DNA of 64,000 nucleotides from an uncultured Azohydromonas sp. (GTDB lineage: Bacteria > Pseudomonadota > Gammaproteobacteria > Burkholderiales > Burkholderiaceae_C). The notes beneath the pieces are model-generated. The model made no database searches. It worked only from the letters and a program-made list of their open reading frames with translations, and was not told where the DNA came from. Each line of letters starts with the position of its first letter. Within the stretch, counting starts at the first letter, position 1. The translations under genes were made by a program, and so were the position numbers. Positions 19,030 through 28,261 of the stretch are shown piece by piece. Location of the stretch: NCBI RefSeq assembly GCF_937926365.1, contig NZ_CALAOH010000048.1, forward strand, positions 1-64,000, written 5' to 3'.

Positions 19030-19809
19030 ATGACTCTTGCGTACATCGTCGCTGCCACGCTGCTGGGCGGCCTGCTCTCGGTGCTGATCGCCGCGCAGCT
19101 CACGGTCAGCGTGCTGGGCCGGCTGGTCAAGAGCTTGGTGAGCTTGTCGGCCGGCGTGCTGCTGGGCACGGCGCTGATCAACGTGCTGCCCGAGGCCTTC
19201 GAGGAGGGGCCGGATCCGCACGGCCTGTTCCTGACGCTGCTCGCGGGCCTGCTGTTCTTCTTCCTGCTGGAGAAGGCGGAGCTCTACCGCCACGGCCATC
19301 ACCACGAGGGCGACGACCCGCACCACCATCACCACCACGGCTTCGATGCCGAGCAGGCGGGCAAGGGCGGCTGGAGCGTGCTGCTGGGCGACAGCATCCA
19401 CAACTTCTGCGACGGCGTCATCATCGCGGCGGCCTTCCTGTCGGACACGCAGCTGGGCATCGTGACGGCGCTGGCGGTGATCCTGCACGAGATCCCGCAG
19501 GAGGTCGGCGACTACATCGTGCTGCTCAACGCCGGCCTCTCGCGCCGGCGCGCGCTCTTCTACAACGCGATGTCGGGCCTGGCCTCGGTGGTGGGCGGCG
19601 TGGTGGGCTACCTGGTGGTGGAGCCTTGGAAGGAGTGGTTCCCGTACCTGCTGGTCATCGCCTCCAGCAGCTTCATCTACGTCGCGGTGGCGGACCTGCT
19701 GCCGCAGCTGCAGCGCCGCCTGAGCCTGCGCGACACGCTGGCGCAGCTGGGCTGGCTGGCCGCCGGATTGGGCGTGGTGCTGGTGGCCACGCGCACGCTG
19801 CACCACTGA
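19030..19809 (+). CDS. ZIP-family divalent metal transporter
   Basis: A 259-residue inner-membrane protein with about eight helices. The hallmark long cytosolic loop between helices 3 and 4 is His-rich (HGHHHEGDDPHHHHHHG, residues ~88-104). The metal path is formed by HNFCDGVIIAAAF in helix 4 and HEIPQEVGDYIVL in helix 5, both conserved in ZIP proteins. It would import Zn or related ions down a gradient. I start at ATG 19030; the longer frame to 18937 would translate the leader hairpins. It converges on the stress-protein gene. Confidence 0.92.
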   Translation: MTLAYIVAATLLGGLLSVLIAAQLTVSVLGRLVKSLVSLSAGVLLGTALINVLPEAFEEGPDPHGLFLTLLAGLLFFFLLEKAELYRHGHHHEGDDPHHHHHHGFDAEQAGKGGWSVLLGDSIHNFCDGVIIAAAFLSDTQLGIVTALAVILHEIPQEVGDYIVLLNAGLSRRRALFYNAMSGLASVVGGVVGYLVVEPWKEWFPYLLVIASSSFIYVAVADLLPQLQRRLSLRDTLAQLGWLAAGLGVVLVATRTLHH

Positions 19810-19813
19810 CCCA

Positions 19814-19847
19814 GAAAAACGCCGGGACGCGTCGTTCGCGGTCCCGG
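19814..19847 (-). terminator. Rho-independent terminator of the universal stress protein gene
   Basis: Stem CCGGGAC (19822-19828) pairs with GTCCCGG (19841-19847), extended by GCG/CGC with one bulged base. On the minus strand it is followed by GTTTTTC. A second 8-bp hairpin (19861-19868 with 19880-19887) lies between it and the stop codon at 19906. Confidence 0.75.
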
Positions 19848-19905
19848 TGAAGGCCTCCAGCCGAGCGCGCAGGGCCTGGGCGCTCGGTGTCTCCCCTGTG
19901 GTCGG

Positions 19906-20340
19906 TCAGCGCACCACCAGCACCGGGATGGTGGCGTGGGTGAGCACCTTCTGCGTCTCGCTGCCCAGCAGCAGCGCGGCCACGCCGCGGCGGCCGTGCG
20001 AGGCCATGACGATGAGGTCGCACCCTTCGTTCTTCGCGTGCTCGCAGATGGCTTCCCAGGGGTGCAGCGCCTCGACGGTGATGGCCTTGCAACTCACGCC
20101 GGCCTGCTGGGCCGCGGCCAGCACGCTCTTGACGCGCTGGTCGGCGATGCGCTCCTGCGCATCGAAGAACTCCTGCGGCGGCGTGGGCTGCATCTCGGAG
20201 ATGGCGCCGTAGGGGAAGGGCTCCTTGGCGCTGAGGGTCAGCACCTCGGCGCCGCACAGCTTGGCCAGATCGATGGCCTGGCGCACGGCCTTGGCAGTGA
20301 TCTCGGAGCCGTCAGTGGGCACGAGGATGCGCTTGTACAT
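19906..20340 (-). CDS. Universal stress protein (UspA family)
   Basis: A 144-residue single-domain Usp. It opens with YKRILVPTDGSE and closes with the ATP-binding signature G-2x-G-9x-S (GRRGVAALLLGSETQKVL) followed by PVLVV, so it is the nucleotide-binding type. Usp proteins act in the cytosol in stress resistance; the trigger here is unknown. The gene is monocistronic: a terminator follows and the neighbour upstream is 77 bases away. A GGAGATC ribosome site lies before the ATG at 20340. Confidence 0.92.
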   Translation of the reverse strand: MYKRILVPTDGSEITAKAVRQAIDLAKLCGAEVLTLSAKEPFPYGAISEMQPTPPQEFFDAQERIADQRVKSVLAAAQQAGVSCKAITVEALHPWEAICEHAKNEGCDLIVMASHGRRGVAALLLGSETQKVLTHATIPVLVVR

Positions 20341-20417
20341 ATGTGATCTCCTTCAAGAGGCCCGTGCGGGCGATGGGACCAGTGTCGCGCCGCCACCTGC
20401 CGGTGTCTTGATGCCCA

Positions 20418-21281
20418 TCAAGACCGTGCGACGGGCCGCGCCGGGTCGCTGCACCACTCGCTCCACGATCCGGAATACAGCGGCGTCACACCCAGTCCGG
20501 CGTGCTCGAAGGCCAGCACGTTATGGCAGGCGGTCACGCCCGATCCGCATTGCTGCACCAGCCGCGCGGCCTCGCCGCCGGCCAGCAGCGGCGCGAGCTC
20601 CGCGCGCAGCGCCTCGGCCGTCTTGAAGCGGCCATCGGGCTGCAGGTTGAGCTTGAAGAAGCGGTTCAGCGCGCCGGGGATGTGGCCGGCCACGGCGTCC
20701 AGCGGCTCCACGTCGCCGCGCCAGCGCTCGGGGGCGCGGGCATCGAGCACGCGCAGCCGGCCCAGTTGCGCCAGCAGCTCGCCCGCCTGCAGCGTGGGCA
20801 TGGTGGCGGTGCCGGCGGGATAGGCGGGGGCGGCGGCGTCGCGCGCGGGCACGGCGGTGTCGAGGGCGCCGCCGGCCTCGACCCAGGCCTGGCGCCCGCC
20901 GTCGAGCACCGCCACCGCATCGTGGCCCAGCCAGCGCAGCAGCCACCAGGCGCGCGCGGCAAACATGCCGCCCTGCGCGTCGTAGGCCACAGCCTGCATG
21001 TCGGGGTGCAGCCCCAGGCGGCCCAGCAGCGCCGCCAGCGCCTCGCGCGCGGGCAGCGGATGGCGGCCGGGGAAGCGTCCTTGGGCGTCGCGCACGGCCG
21101 GGGCGCTGAGTTCGCGCTCCAGGTGCACGTAGTGCGCGCCGGGCAGGTGGCCTTCGGCGTAGGCGCGCTCGCCGGCGCCGGGGTCGGCCAGGTCGAAGCC
21201 GCAGTCCAGCAGCAGCAGGGGCTGGTTGGAGCGCTGAAGGGCTTGCAGCTCGGCGGCGGTGATCAGGGTGCGGTGGGCCAT
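20418..21281 (-). CDS. sseA: Thiosulfate/3-mercaptopyruvate sulfurtransferase (two rhodanese domains)
   Basis: A 287-residue protein with tandem rhodanese domains. The first (residues ~1-140) ends in VLDGGRQAW and lacks an active Cys, as in the family. The second carries the active-site loop QQCGSGVTACHN near residue 240. The CGSGVTA loop matches 3-mercaptopyruvate sulfurtransferases more than classical rhodanese (CRKGVTA). It transfers a sulfane sulfur to cyanide or thiol acceptors. I start at ATG 21279-21281 (MAHRTLITAAEL). The DMT gene upstream is on the same strand 67 bases away. Confidence 0.88.
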   Translation of the reverse strand: MAHRTLITAAELQALQRSNQPLLLLDCGFDLADPGAGERAYAEGHLPGAHYVHLERELSAPAVRDAQGRFPGRHPLPAREALAALLGRLGLHPDMQAVAYDAQGGMFAARAWWLLRWLGHDAVAVLDGGRQAWVEAGGALDTAVPARDAAAPAYPAGTATMPTLQAGELLAQLGRLRVLDARAPERWRGDVEPLDAVAGHIPGALNRFFKLNLQPDGRFKTAEALRAELAPLLAGGEAARLVQQCGSGVTACHNVLAFEHAGLGVTPLYSGSWSEWCSDPARPVARS

Positions 21282-21348
21282 GGGCGAGGGTCTCCTTGTC
21301 GACGAGCGGCATTGTGTGTGGCGGCGCGGCCTGCGCCGTTGCGGGGGC

Positions 21349-22251
21349 TCAGCGGCTCTGCGCTGTCGCGGCGGGAGCGGCCGGTGCGTCTTGCGCGGGT
21401 CGGCTGCGCAGCCAGGTGGCGGCCAGGCCGGCGGCGATGATGAGCGCGATGCCCGCCAGCGCACCGGGCGTGAGCGGGTCGCCGAACACCAGCACGCCCA
21501 GCACGCAGGAGAAGACGATGCCGCTGTACTGCAGGCTGGCGTTGCTGAGCGTGCGGCCTATGGCGTAGGCGCGCGTCATCATCATCTGCGCCACGGTGGC
21601 CAGCAGCCCGATGGCAGCCAGCAGCAGCAGGCCGCGCGCGCTGTGCGCGTGGACGCTGGTGAACGCCATGGCCAGCGCGCCGGCGGCCATGCCGCCCAGC
21701 GAGAAGTAGAAGACGATGCGGTACTCGGGCTCGCCCGCGCGCCCCAGCGCCTGCACCTGCAGGTAGGCTGAGGCGGCGAGCATGCCCGACACCAGTCCGG
21801 CCACGCCGAAGCCGAGCTGCTCGCGCGACAGGGTCGGCTTGAGCACCAGCACCACGCCGGCAAAGCCCGCCAGCACCGCCGCCACCAGCCGCGCGTCCAC
21901 GTGCCGGCCGCGACCCAGCAGCAGCGCGCTCCCCACCAGGAGGGCCGCCATCCACACCGAGGACATGTAGTTCAGCGTCATGGCGGTGGCTAGCGGTAGC
22001 CCGGCCAGGGCGTGGAACCACAGGCCCAGCGCGCACACGCCGGTGAGGCTGCGCTTGCCGTGCTGCGCGATCAGCCGCGTGCGCAGCGTGCCGCCGCGCA
22101 GCAGCGTCATCCCGGCAATGAAGATCGCGCCGACGAGGCCGCGGTAGAACACGATCTCCGCCGTGGCGTAGTGCGCCGAGGCGAGCTTGATGCACAGCCC
22201 CATGACGGCGAAGAGAAGTGAGGCGCAAAGGATCAACAACGGGGCGGCCAT
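21349..22251 (-). CDS. DMT-superfamily transporter (two EamA domains)
   Basis: A 300-residue membrane protein with ten predicted helices arranged as two EamA repeats. The first repeat begins LCIKLASAHYATAEIVFYRGLVGAIF, the second AATVAQMMMTRAYAIG-like near residue 215. EamA proteins export metabolites such as amino acids or nucleobases; the substrate cannot be deduced. The helix-capping Tyr/Arg pair of the first repeat is intact. The start ATG is at 22251. A terminator of the upstream gene lies just before it. Confidence 0.88.
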   Translation of the reverse strand: MAAPLLILCASLLFAVMGLCIKLASAHYATAEIVFYRGLVGAIFIAGMTLLRGGTLRTRLIAQHGKRSLTGVCALGLWFHALAGLPLATAMTLNYMSSVWMAALLVGSALLLGRGRHVDARLVAAVLAGFAGVVLVLKPTLSREQLGFGVAGLVSGMLAASAYLQVQALGRAGEPEYRIVFYFSLGGMAAGALAMAFTSVHAHSARGLLLLAAIGLLATVAQMMMTRAYAIGRTLSNASLQYSGIVFSCVLGVLVFGDPLTPGALAGIALIIAAGLAATWLRSRPAQDAPAAPAATAQSR

Positions 22252-22271
22252 CCCGCGATTGTCGATGCCTC

Positions 22272-22301
22272 AAAAACAACGGCCGCCGAAGCGGCGGCCG
22301 T
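22272..22301 (-). terminator. Rho-independent terminator of the small helical-protein gene
   Basis: Perfect 9-bp stem (ACGGCCGCC 22279-22287 with GGCGGCCGT 22293-22301) and a 5-base loop. A TTGTTTTTG tail follows on the minus strand. It sits 33 bases after the stop at 22334. Confidence 0.88.
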
Positions 22302-22333
22302 GGGCAAGAGGAGGGCGCTTGGAACCGGGCGGA

Positions 22334-22825
22334 TCAGGCCGCCTCGCGCAGCGGCATTTCGTCGGGTTGGGGCCGGGACTGCAGGCGCTGCAACTGGGCG
22401 CGCGCGTGCGGCAGCAGGCGCTCGCGGCGGTCCACGTAGGCATCGAGCAGCGCCTCTGCGTCGCGCGGGGGGTCCATGCGGCGCAGCAGCATTTCTTCCC
22501 AGCGCATGCCAGCCAGCAGGCGGCGTCGGCCCTCGGCGAAGAAGCTCCACCACGCGGGGCTGTTGGGCTCCAGGCGCAGGCCCTGGAAGAGGGCATGGCG
22601 GCAAGCGCGTCGTCGAGCCTGCAGCGCCTGCGCCGCATGCTGGGGCGCGCCGGCCAGCGGGAGCACTTCCGCCAGCGCCGCGTCGCGCGCGGCGACAAAG
22701 GCCAGCAGCTCCCGCAGCGCGGCGCAGCGCAACTGCGGACGCTCGCGCTTGAGGCCTTCAATCTTGTCGAGGTAGATGCGGATCGTCTGGTGATCGTCGC
22801 GAACGGTGTTGCTCAGCGCCTGCAT
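22334..22825 (-). CDS. Small all-helical protein, hemerythrin-like at best
   Basis: A 163-residue protein starting MQALSNTVRDDHQTIRIYLDKIEGL, where the DDHQxI helix resembles the first helix of hemerythrin HHE proteins. The later helices lack the further His-x3-Glu ligands of a functional diiron site, so I cannot call it hemerythrin. It is rich in Arg and Leu. The start at ATG 22823-22825 is set by a strong GGGAGG nine bases upstream; the longer frame has no such site. It is monocistronic, with its own terminator. Function unknown. Confidence 0.7.
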   Translation of the reverse strand: MQALSNTVRDDHQTIRIYLDKIEGLKRERPQLRCAALRELLAFVAARDAALAEVLPLAGAPQHAAQALQARRRACRHALFQGLRLEPNSPAWWSFFAEGRRRLLAGMRWEEMLLRRMDPPRDAEALLDAYVDRRERLLPHARAQLQRLQSRPQPDEMPLREAA

Positions 22826-22973
22826 GGGTTGGATACCTCCCAAAGGGGGATTTTCAGCGTGAGCAAACGGTATGCCAGACCTTCGGATGCCGGGGGCATT
22901 CCGGGCCGCCTCCAACCGCGAACGGAGGGAGGCGGCAGGCTGCCGCCGCGTGCGCACTCGGCAGCGGCGGGGC

Positions 22974-24092
22974 TCACCGGGCGGTGAGCGCCTCGCCCAT
23001 GACGCGGCGGTACCACTCGTGGAAGTGCTGCATGCCGTCTTCCATCGGACTCTGGTAGGGGCCGACCTCGTCCTCGCCGCGCTTGAGCAGCGCCAGCCGG
23101 CCGGCGTCCATGCGCTCGCCGATCTCGTCGTCCTCGATGCAAGTCTCCATGTAGGCGGCCTGCTGTGCCTCGACGAACTCGCGCTCGAAGGCGGCGATTT
23201 CCTCGGGGTAGTAGAACTCGACGAGGTTGATGGTCTTGGTGGTGCTGACCGGGAACAGCGTGGAGATCACCAGCACGTTCGGGTACCACTCGACCATGAT
23301 GTTCGGGTAGTAGGTCAGCCAGATCGCGCCCTGCGTCGGCCGATTGCCCTGGCCGTACTTGAGCACGGCCTCGTGCCACTTCTTGTACACGTCCGAGCCC
23401 GGCTTGAAGGCGCCGTTGACGCCCACGGTCTGCACCGAGTACTCCTTGGCGAACTCCCAGCGCAGGTCGTCACAGGTGACGAAACCGCTGAGGCCCGGGT
23501 GGAACGGGCCGACGTGGTAATCCTCCAGATAGACCTCGATGAAGGTCTTCCAGTTGTAGTTGCACTCGTGCACCTGGACCTTGTCGAGCACGTAGCCTTC
23601 GAAGTCCAGCGCCGCGCGCGGGCCCATGCCGGCGAGGTCGGCCGCGATGTCCCGGCCGTTGTCCTCGAACACCAGGCCATTCCAGGTCTTGACCTTGTAG
23701 TTGTTGAGGTTCAGGCAGGGGTCGTGCGAGAAGTGCGGCGCGCCCAACAGCTGTCCGTGCAGGTCGTAAGTCCAGCGGTGCAGCGGGCACACCACACTTT
23801 GCTTGGTGTTGCCACGGCCACGCAGCATCACGGCTTGGCGGTGGCGGCAGACGTTGGAGATCAGCTCCAGCCCCTTGGGGGTACGGACCAGGGCCCGGCC
23901 TTCGCCTTCCTGCGGCAGCGCGTAGTAGTCGCCCACCTCCGGCACCGCCAGCTCGTGCCCGAGGTAGCGCGGGCCAGGCTGGAAGATCAATCGCTGTTCA
24001 TTTCGGAACAACGCCTCGTCGAAGTAGGTGGAAACGGACAGTTGCGAGCGGCTGCGCTCAAGAGCTTCAAGGCTGATGCTCAGGTCGGACAT
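22974..24092 (-). CDS. Rieske non-heme iron oxygenase, large subunit
   Basis: A 372-residue protein with the two domains of ring-hydroxylating oxygenase alpha subunits. The Rieske centre is CRHRQAV and CPLHRWTYDLHG (C-x-H, then C-x2-H, residues ~85-110). The mononuclear iron site shows EDYHVGPFHPG (His-x4-His, residue ~190), and an acidic ligand lies later in IEDDE. It would use O2 and electrons from a reductase to hydroxylate or demethylate an unknown substrate. No ferredoxin or reductase gene is nearby, so electrons come from elsewhere. I start at ATG 24092 behind GGAG. Its 5' region holds two hairpins. Confidence 0.88.
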   Translation of the reverse strand: MSDLSISLEALERSRSQLSVSTYFDEALFRNEQRLIFQPGPRYLGHELAVPEVGDYYALPQEGEGRALVRTPKGLELISNVCRHRQAVMLRGRGNTKQSVVCPLHRWTYDLHGQLLGAPHFSHDPCLNLNNYKVKTWNGLVFEDNGRDIAADLAGMGPRAALDFEGYVLDKVQVHECNYNWKTFIEVYLEDYHVGPFHPGLSGFVTCDDLRWEFAKEYSVQTVGVNGAFKPGSDVYKKWHEAVLKYGQGNRPTQGAIWLTYYPNIMVEWYPNVLVISTLFPVSTTKTINLVEFYYPEEIAAFEREFVEAQQAAYMETCIEDDEIGERMDAGRLALLKRGEDEVGPYQSPMEDGMQHFHEWYRRVMGEALTAR

Positions 24093-24127
24093 GATCCCCA
24101 GGATCTCCAAAAACCAATGTCAACCCG

Positions 24128-24194
24128 CCCACCTCATGACTTGCAGGTGGGATGGAAATATGCCTTCCAAACGGAAGGCAAGAGGCGGATTGTA
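24128..24194 (-). promoter_or_regulatory. Promoter and two-hairpin leader of the Rieske oxygenase gene
   Basis: On the minus strand a TACAAT -10 lies at 24194-24189, placing the start near 24182. The ~90-base leader has a perfect 8-bp hairpin (24161-24168 with 24173-24180, loop AAAC on the plus strand) right at the start. A perfect 7-bp hairpin follows (24128-24134 with 24145-24151). They may be operators or RNA structures. No -35 of quality is visible. Confidence 0.4.
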
Positions 24195-24347
24195 GCTGGG
24201 CCCCCCTCGGGGGCCTTGACATGAGCAAAGCCCTTGAAAACAGCCGGTGGTCCCTAGCGTGACGTAACACCTTGACGCAATGGGCTTGTTGCGCTCTCGC
24301 CACGGGCCTGGGCGGCCGTGTGGAAAGGGCGAGAAAGGCGGGCTGAC

Positions 24348-24353
24348 TACAAT
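24348..24353 (+). promoter_or_regulatory. -10 element of xseB
   Basis: TACAAT in the context CTGACTACAATCACG, 27 bases ahead of the xseB ATG. This gives a short leader of about 20 bases. The -35 region is weak. Confidence 0.45.
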
Positions 24354-24380
24354 CACGCCTCGCTTTTTTCGCACCACGAA

Positions 24381-24623
24381 ATGCCGCGCCCGCCAGCTTC
24401 TGACAAACAACCCCCGGTCCCCGCCAGCTACGAAGACGCGCTGGCTGAGCTGGAGCGCCTGGTGCAGGCGATGGAAGACGGCCAGCTTCCGCTGGACCGG
24501 CTCCTCGACAGCTACAAGCGCGGCGCCGAACTGCTGGCCTTGTGCCGCGGCCGGCTGCAGGCGGTGGAGGAGCAAGTGAAGCTGCTGGAGGACGGGCAGC
24601 TCAAGCCCTGGACGGGCACATGA
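24381..24623 (+). CDS. xseB: Exodeoxyribonuclease VII small subunit
   Basis: An 80-residue helical protein carrying the XseB core [23 protein letters not shown] with the following [17 protein letters not shown] helix. It binds the coiled-coil arm of XseA to form exonuclease VII, which trims single-stranded DNA. Length is typical. I start at ATG 24381; the longer frame includes the promoter. Its stop overlaps the ispA start as ATGA. This xseB-ispA-dxs order is widely conserved in proteobacteria. Confidence 0.94.
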   Translation: MPRPPASDKQPPVPASYEDALAELERLVQAMEDGQLPLDRLLDSYKRGAELLALCRGRLQAVEEQVKLLEDGQLKPWTGT

Positions 24624-25507
24624 ACACATCAAATCTGGATAACTGGGTGCACGCCGTGCTCGACGAGGTCGAGTCGGCGCTGCAGCGCTGGGTGCCGGCG
24701 GATGCGCCGGCGGGGCTGGGACAAGCCATGCGCTACGGCGTGCTCGATGGCGGTAAGCGGCTGCGCCCGCTGCTGGTGCTGGCAGCCTGCGAGGCCGTGG
24801 ACGGCCAACGCGAGGCGGCGCTGCGCGCGGCGGTGGCGGTGGAACTGATCCACGCCTACTCGCTGGTGCACGACGATCTGCCCTGCATGGACAACGACGT
24901 GCTGCGCCGGGGCAAGCCCACGGTGCACGTGCGCTACGGCGAGGCGCAGGCGATGCTCGCCGGCGACGCGATGCAGGCCCTGGCTTTCGAGGTGCTTACG
25001 CCCGAAGACGCTGCGATCGACCCGCCGCTGCAGGCCCGGCTGTGCGCCCTGCTGGCGCGTGCGGCCGGGCACGCGGGCATGGCTGGCGGCCAGGCCATCG
25101 ACCTCGCCAGCGTGGGGCGCGCGCTCGACGAAGAGGCACTGCGTGACATGCACCGGCGCAAGACCGGCGCGCTGCTGCAGGCCAGCGTGGTCATGGGCGC
25201 GGCCTGCGGCCACCCGTCGGCCGAGGCGCTGGCGGCGCTGTCGGAGTACGGCGCGGCGCTGGGCCTGGCCTTCCAGGTCGTGGACGACATCCTGGACGTG
25301 ACGCAAGAGTCCCATACGCTGGGCAAGACCGCCGGCAAGGACGAGCACGCCAACAAGCCGACCTATGTCTCGGTGCTGGGCCTGGACGCGGCGCGGCGCC
25401 ACGCTTGCGAGCTGCGTGACCAGGCCCGTGCGGCGCTGGCACGCTCCGGGCTGGCTTCCGCCCGCTTGGCCGCCCTGGCCGACAAGGTCGTGGACCGCGA
25501 CAGTTGA
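24620..25507 (+). CDS. ispA: Farnesyl/geranyl diphosphate synthase
   Basis: A 295-residue all-helical prenyltransferase that condenses IPP with DMAPP/GPP. The first aspartate-rich motif is [10 protein letters not shown] near residue 88 and the second is QVVDDILD near residue 225, both intact. A KRLRPLL segment near residue 45 binds the diphosphate. Length and the DDxxD spacing match bacterial IspA rather than longer-chain synthases. It overlaps xseB by four bases, and dxs follows 37 bases later, so the isoprenoid genes form one operon. Confidence 0.95.
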   Translation: MNTSNLDNWVHAVLDEVESALQRWVPADAPAGLGQAMRYGVLDGGKRLRPLLVLAACEAVDGQREAALRAAVAVELIHAYSLVHDDLPCMDNDVLRRGKPTVHVRYGEAQAMLAGDAMQALAFEVLTPEDAAIDPPLQARLCALLARAAGHAGMAGGQAIDLASVGRALDEEALRDMHRRKTGALLQASVVMGAACGHPSAEALAALSEYGAALGLAFQVVDDILDVTQESHTLGKTAGKDEHANKPTYVSVLGLDAARRHACELRDQARAALARSGLASARLAALADKVVDRDS

Positions 25508-25544
25508 CGAGAGGACCGGCGCTGCGCGCCGCACCACTGCACCG

Positions 25545-27452
25545 ATGAACGCCCATCCCCTGCTCGAAACGATCAACGCCCCGGCCGAGTTGCGCCGCCT
25601 CTCGCGCGCGGAGCTCAAGCTGCTGGCGCACGAGCTGCGCGACTTCGTGCTGCAGAGCGTGAGCCGCACTGGCGGCCACCTCTCCAGCAACCTCGGCACG
25701 GTGGAGCTCACCATCGCGCTGCACGCGGTCTTCGACACGCCCTACGACCGCCTGGTGTGGGACGTGGGCCACCAGACCTACCCGCACAAGATCCTCACCG
25801 GCCGGCGCGAGCGCATGGACACGCTGCGCCAGCTCGGCGGGATCAGCGGCTTCCCGCGCCGCGACGAGAGCGAGTACGACACCTTCGGCACCGCGCACAG
25901 CTCCACCTCCATCTCCGCGGCGCTGGGCATGGCGCTGGCCTCGCAGCTCAAGGGCGAGAACCGGCGCGCGGTGGCCATCATCGGCGACGGCGCCATGACC
26001 GCCGGCATGGCCTTCGAAGCGCTGAACAACGCCGGCGTGCCGCACGCGGGCATCCCGGCCAACATGCTGGTGGTGCTCAACGACAACGACATGTCGATCA
26101 GCCCGCCGGTGGGTGCGCTCAACAAGTACCTGGCACGGCTGATGAGCGGCAAGTTCTACGCTGCCGCGCGCGAAGGCGCCAAGAGCGTGCTCAGGAACGC
26201 GCCGCCGCTGCTGGAGCTCGCGCGCCGGCTGGAGGAGCATGCCAAGGGGATGGTGATCCCGGGCACGATCTTCGAGGAGTTCGGCTTCAACTACGTCGGC
26301 CCCATCGACGGCCACGACCTCGACGCGCTGATTCCCACGCTGGAGAACCTGCGCGACAAGAAGGGCCCGCAGTTCCTGCACGTGGTGACGAAGAAGGGCT
26401 ACGGCTACAAGCTGGCCGAAGCCGACCCGATTGCCTACCACGGCCCCGGCAAGTTCGACCCGGCATTGGGCCTGGTGAAGCCGGCGACGCCGCCCAAGCC
26501 GACCTTCACCCAGGTCTTCGGCCAGTGGCTGTGCGACATGGCCGCGGCCGATCCGAAGCTGGTGGGCGTCACGCCGGCGATGCGCGAGGGCTCGGGCATG
26601 GTGGAGTTCCACCAGCGCTTCCCGCAGCGCTACTTCGACGTGGGCATCGCCGAGCAGCACGCCGTGACCTTCGCCGCCGGCCTGGCCTGCGAGGGCCTCA
26701 AGCCCGTGGTGGCGATCTACTCCACCTTCCTGCAGCGCGCCTACGACCAGCTCATCCACGACGTGGCGCTGCAGAACCTGCCGGTGGTGTTCGCGCTGGA
26801 CCGCGCCGGCCTGGTGGGCGCCGACGGCGCCACGCACGCCGGCGCCTACGACATCGCCTACCTGCGCTGCATTCCCAACGTCAGCCTGCTGGCGCCGGCT
26901 GACGAGGACGAGTGCCGCACCGCGCTGACCACCGCCTACCGCCAGCAGCACCCGGTGGCCGTGCGCTACCCGCGCGGCGCCGGCGTGGGCAAGGCCGTGC
27001 AGCCGGGCTTCGCCGAGTGGGCCTGGGGCAAGGGCGAGGTGCGCCGCCGCGGGCAGCGCGTCGCGATCCTGGCTTTCGGCACGCTGCTGTACCCGGCGCT
27101 CGAAGCCGCCGAGAAGCTCGATGCCACTGTGGCGAACATGCGTTTCGTCAAGCCGCTGGACACCGACCTGGTGGCGGAGCTGGCGCGCACGCACGAGGCC
27201 ATCGTTACCGTGGAGGAGGGCTGCCTGCCGGGCGGCGCCGGCGCGGCGGTGATGGAGGCGCTGCACGCCGCTGGGCTGGACACGCCGGTGCTCTCGCTGG
27301 GCCTGCCCGACGAGTTCATCGAGCACGGCGACCCGGCCAAGCTGCTGTCGATGGTGGGCCTGGACGCTGCGGGCATTGAGCAGGCGGTGCTCAAGCGCTT
27401 CGGCCAGAAGCCGGTGCTGGTGTCGTCGGTGCGCCCGGCCGTCAACTCATGA
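25545..27452 (+). CDS. dxs: 1-deoxy-D-xylulose-5-phosphate synthase
   Basis: A 635-residue thiamine-diphosphate enzyme that makes DXP from pyruvate and glyceraldehyde-3-phosphate, the entry step of the MEP pathway. The signature [17 protein letters not shown] and the ThDP/Mg motif [16 protein letters not shown] are present. The pyrimidine domain has the family-typical [18 protein letters not shown], and the transketolase C-domain closes the protein. I start at ATG 25545. Its stop overlaps the folE2 start as ATGA. Supplying isoprenyl precursors fits with ispA upstream. Confidence 0.97.
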   Translation: MNAHPLLETINAPAELRRLSRAELKLLAHELRDFVLQSVSRTGGHLSSNLGTVELTIALHAVFDTPYDRLVWDVGHQTYPHKILTGRRERMDTLRQLGGISGFPRRDESEYDTFGTAHSSTSISAALGMALASQLKGENRRAVAIIGDGAMTAGMAFEALNNAGVPHAGIPANMLVVLNDNDMSISPPVGALNKYLARLMSGKFYAAAREGAKSVLRNAPPLLELARRLEEHAKGMVIPGTIFEEFGFNYVGPIDGHDLDALIPTLENLRDKKGPQFLHVVTKKGYGYKLAEADPIAYHGPGKFDPALGLVKPATPPKPTFTQVFGQWLCDMAAADPKLVGVTPAMREGSGMVEFHQRFPQRYFDVGIAEQHAVTFAAGLACEGLKPVVAIYSTFLQRAYDQLIHDVALQNLPVVFALDRAGLVGADGATHAGAYDIAYLRCIPNVSLLAPADEDECRTALTTAYRQQHPVAVRYPRGAGVGKAVQPGFAEWAWGKGEVRRRGQRVAILAFGTLLYPALEAAEKLDATVANMRFVKPLDTDLVAELARTHEAIVTVEEGCLPGGAGAAVMEALHAAGLDTPVLSLGLPDEFIEHGDPAKLLSMVGLDAAGIEQAVLKRFGQKPVLVSSVRPAVNS

Positions 27453-28249
27453 CCCATCCTTCCGACGCGCTGCACATCCCCGACACCCAGAGCGAGCGCG
27501 ACGAGCGGCGCCTGGCGATCCAGCGCGTGGGCGTCAAGGATGTGCGCTACCCGCTGCTGCTGCGCGTGGCCGGCCAGGCTCAACCCGTCACGGCGCAGTG
27601 GGACTTGGACGTGCGGCTGCCGGCCGACCAGAAGGGCACGCACATGTCGCGCTTCGTGGCCTGGCTCAACGAGCTCGACGCTGCGCAGCAGCCGCTGGAC
27701 GCGCCGCTGCTGCAGGCGCAGCTCGCGGCGATGCTGGACAAGCTGCAGGCGGACGAGGGCCGCATCGAGGCGCGCTTTTCATTCTTTTTGAAGAAGCGCG
27801 CGCCGGTGTCGGGCGTGCAGAGCCTGCTGGACTACCAGGGCCGCTGGATCGCCGAAGCGCGCGGCGGCCGCACGGCGGTCTGGGCCGAGGTGGGCGTGCC
27901 GGTGAAAAGCCTGTGCCCCTGCAGCAAGGAGATTTCCGACTACGGCGCGCACAACCAGCGCTCGCTGGTGACGATCCGCGCCGAGCTGCTGCAGCCCATC
28001 GAGTGGCACGAGCTGGTGCGCTTTGCCGAGGACAGCGCCTCCAGCGAGATCTGGCCGCTGCTCAAGCGCAGCGACGAGAAGTGGATCACCGAGCGCGCCT
28101 ACGAGAACCCGCGCTTCGTCGAGGACCTGGTGCGCGAGGTGGCGCTGCGCCTGAACGCCGAGCCGCGCATCGGGCGCTACAGCGTGGACGTCGAGAACTT
28201 CGAGAGCATCCACAACCACTCGGCTTACGCGCGCATCGAGCGCGAGTAG
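27449..28249 (+). CDS. folE2: GTP cyclohydrolase I type B (FolE2)
   Basis: A 266-residue metal-dependent GTP cyclohydrolase of the FolE2/MptA family, forming dihydroneopterin triphosphate for folate and queuosine-type pathways. The active-site Cys lies in [19 protein letters not shown] (residue ~155), and HNHSAYARI near the C-terminus is conserved. FolE2 works with several divalent metals and often backs up Zn-dependent FolE when Zn is scarce. The ATGA overlap with dxs means coupled translation. No Zur site was identified. Confidence 0.94.
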   Translation: MTHPSDALHIPDTQSERDERRLAIQRVGVKDVRYPLLLRVAGQAQPVTAQWDLDVRLPADQKGTHMSRFVAWLNELDAAQQPLDAPLLQAQLAAMLDKLQADEGRIEARFSFFLKKRAPVSGVQSLLDYQGRWIAEARGGRTAVWAEVGVPVKSLCPCSKEISDYGAHNQRSLVTIRAELLQPIEWHELVRFAEDSASSEIWPLLKRSDEKWITERAYENPRFVEDLVREVALRLNAEPRIGRYSVDVENFESIHNHSAYARIERE

Positions 28250-28261
28250 GCCGCCGCGGGC

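Noticed and set aside
25191..27326. A 711-codon minus-strand frame opposite dxs
   Set aside because: Composition is that of an antisense shadow, while dxs on the other strand is complete and canonical.
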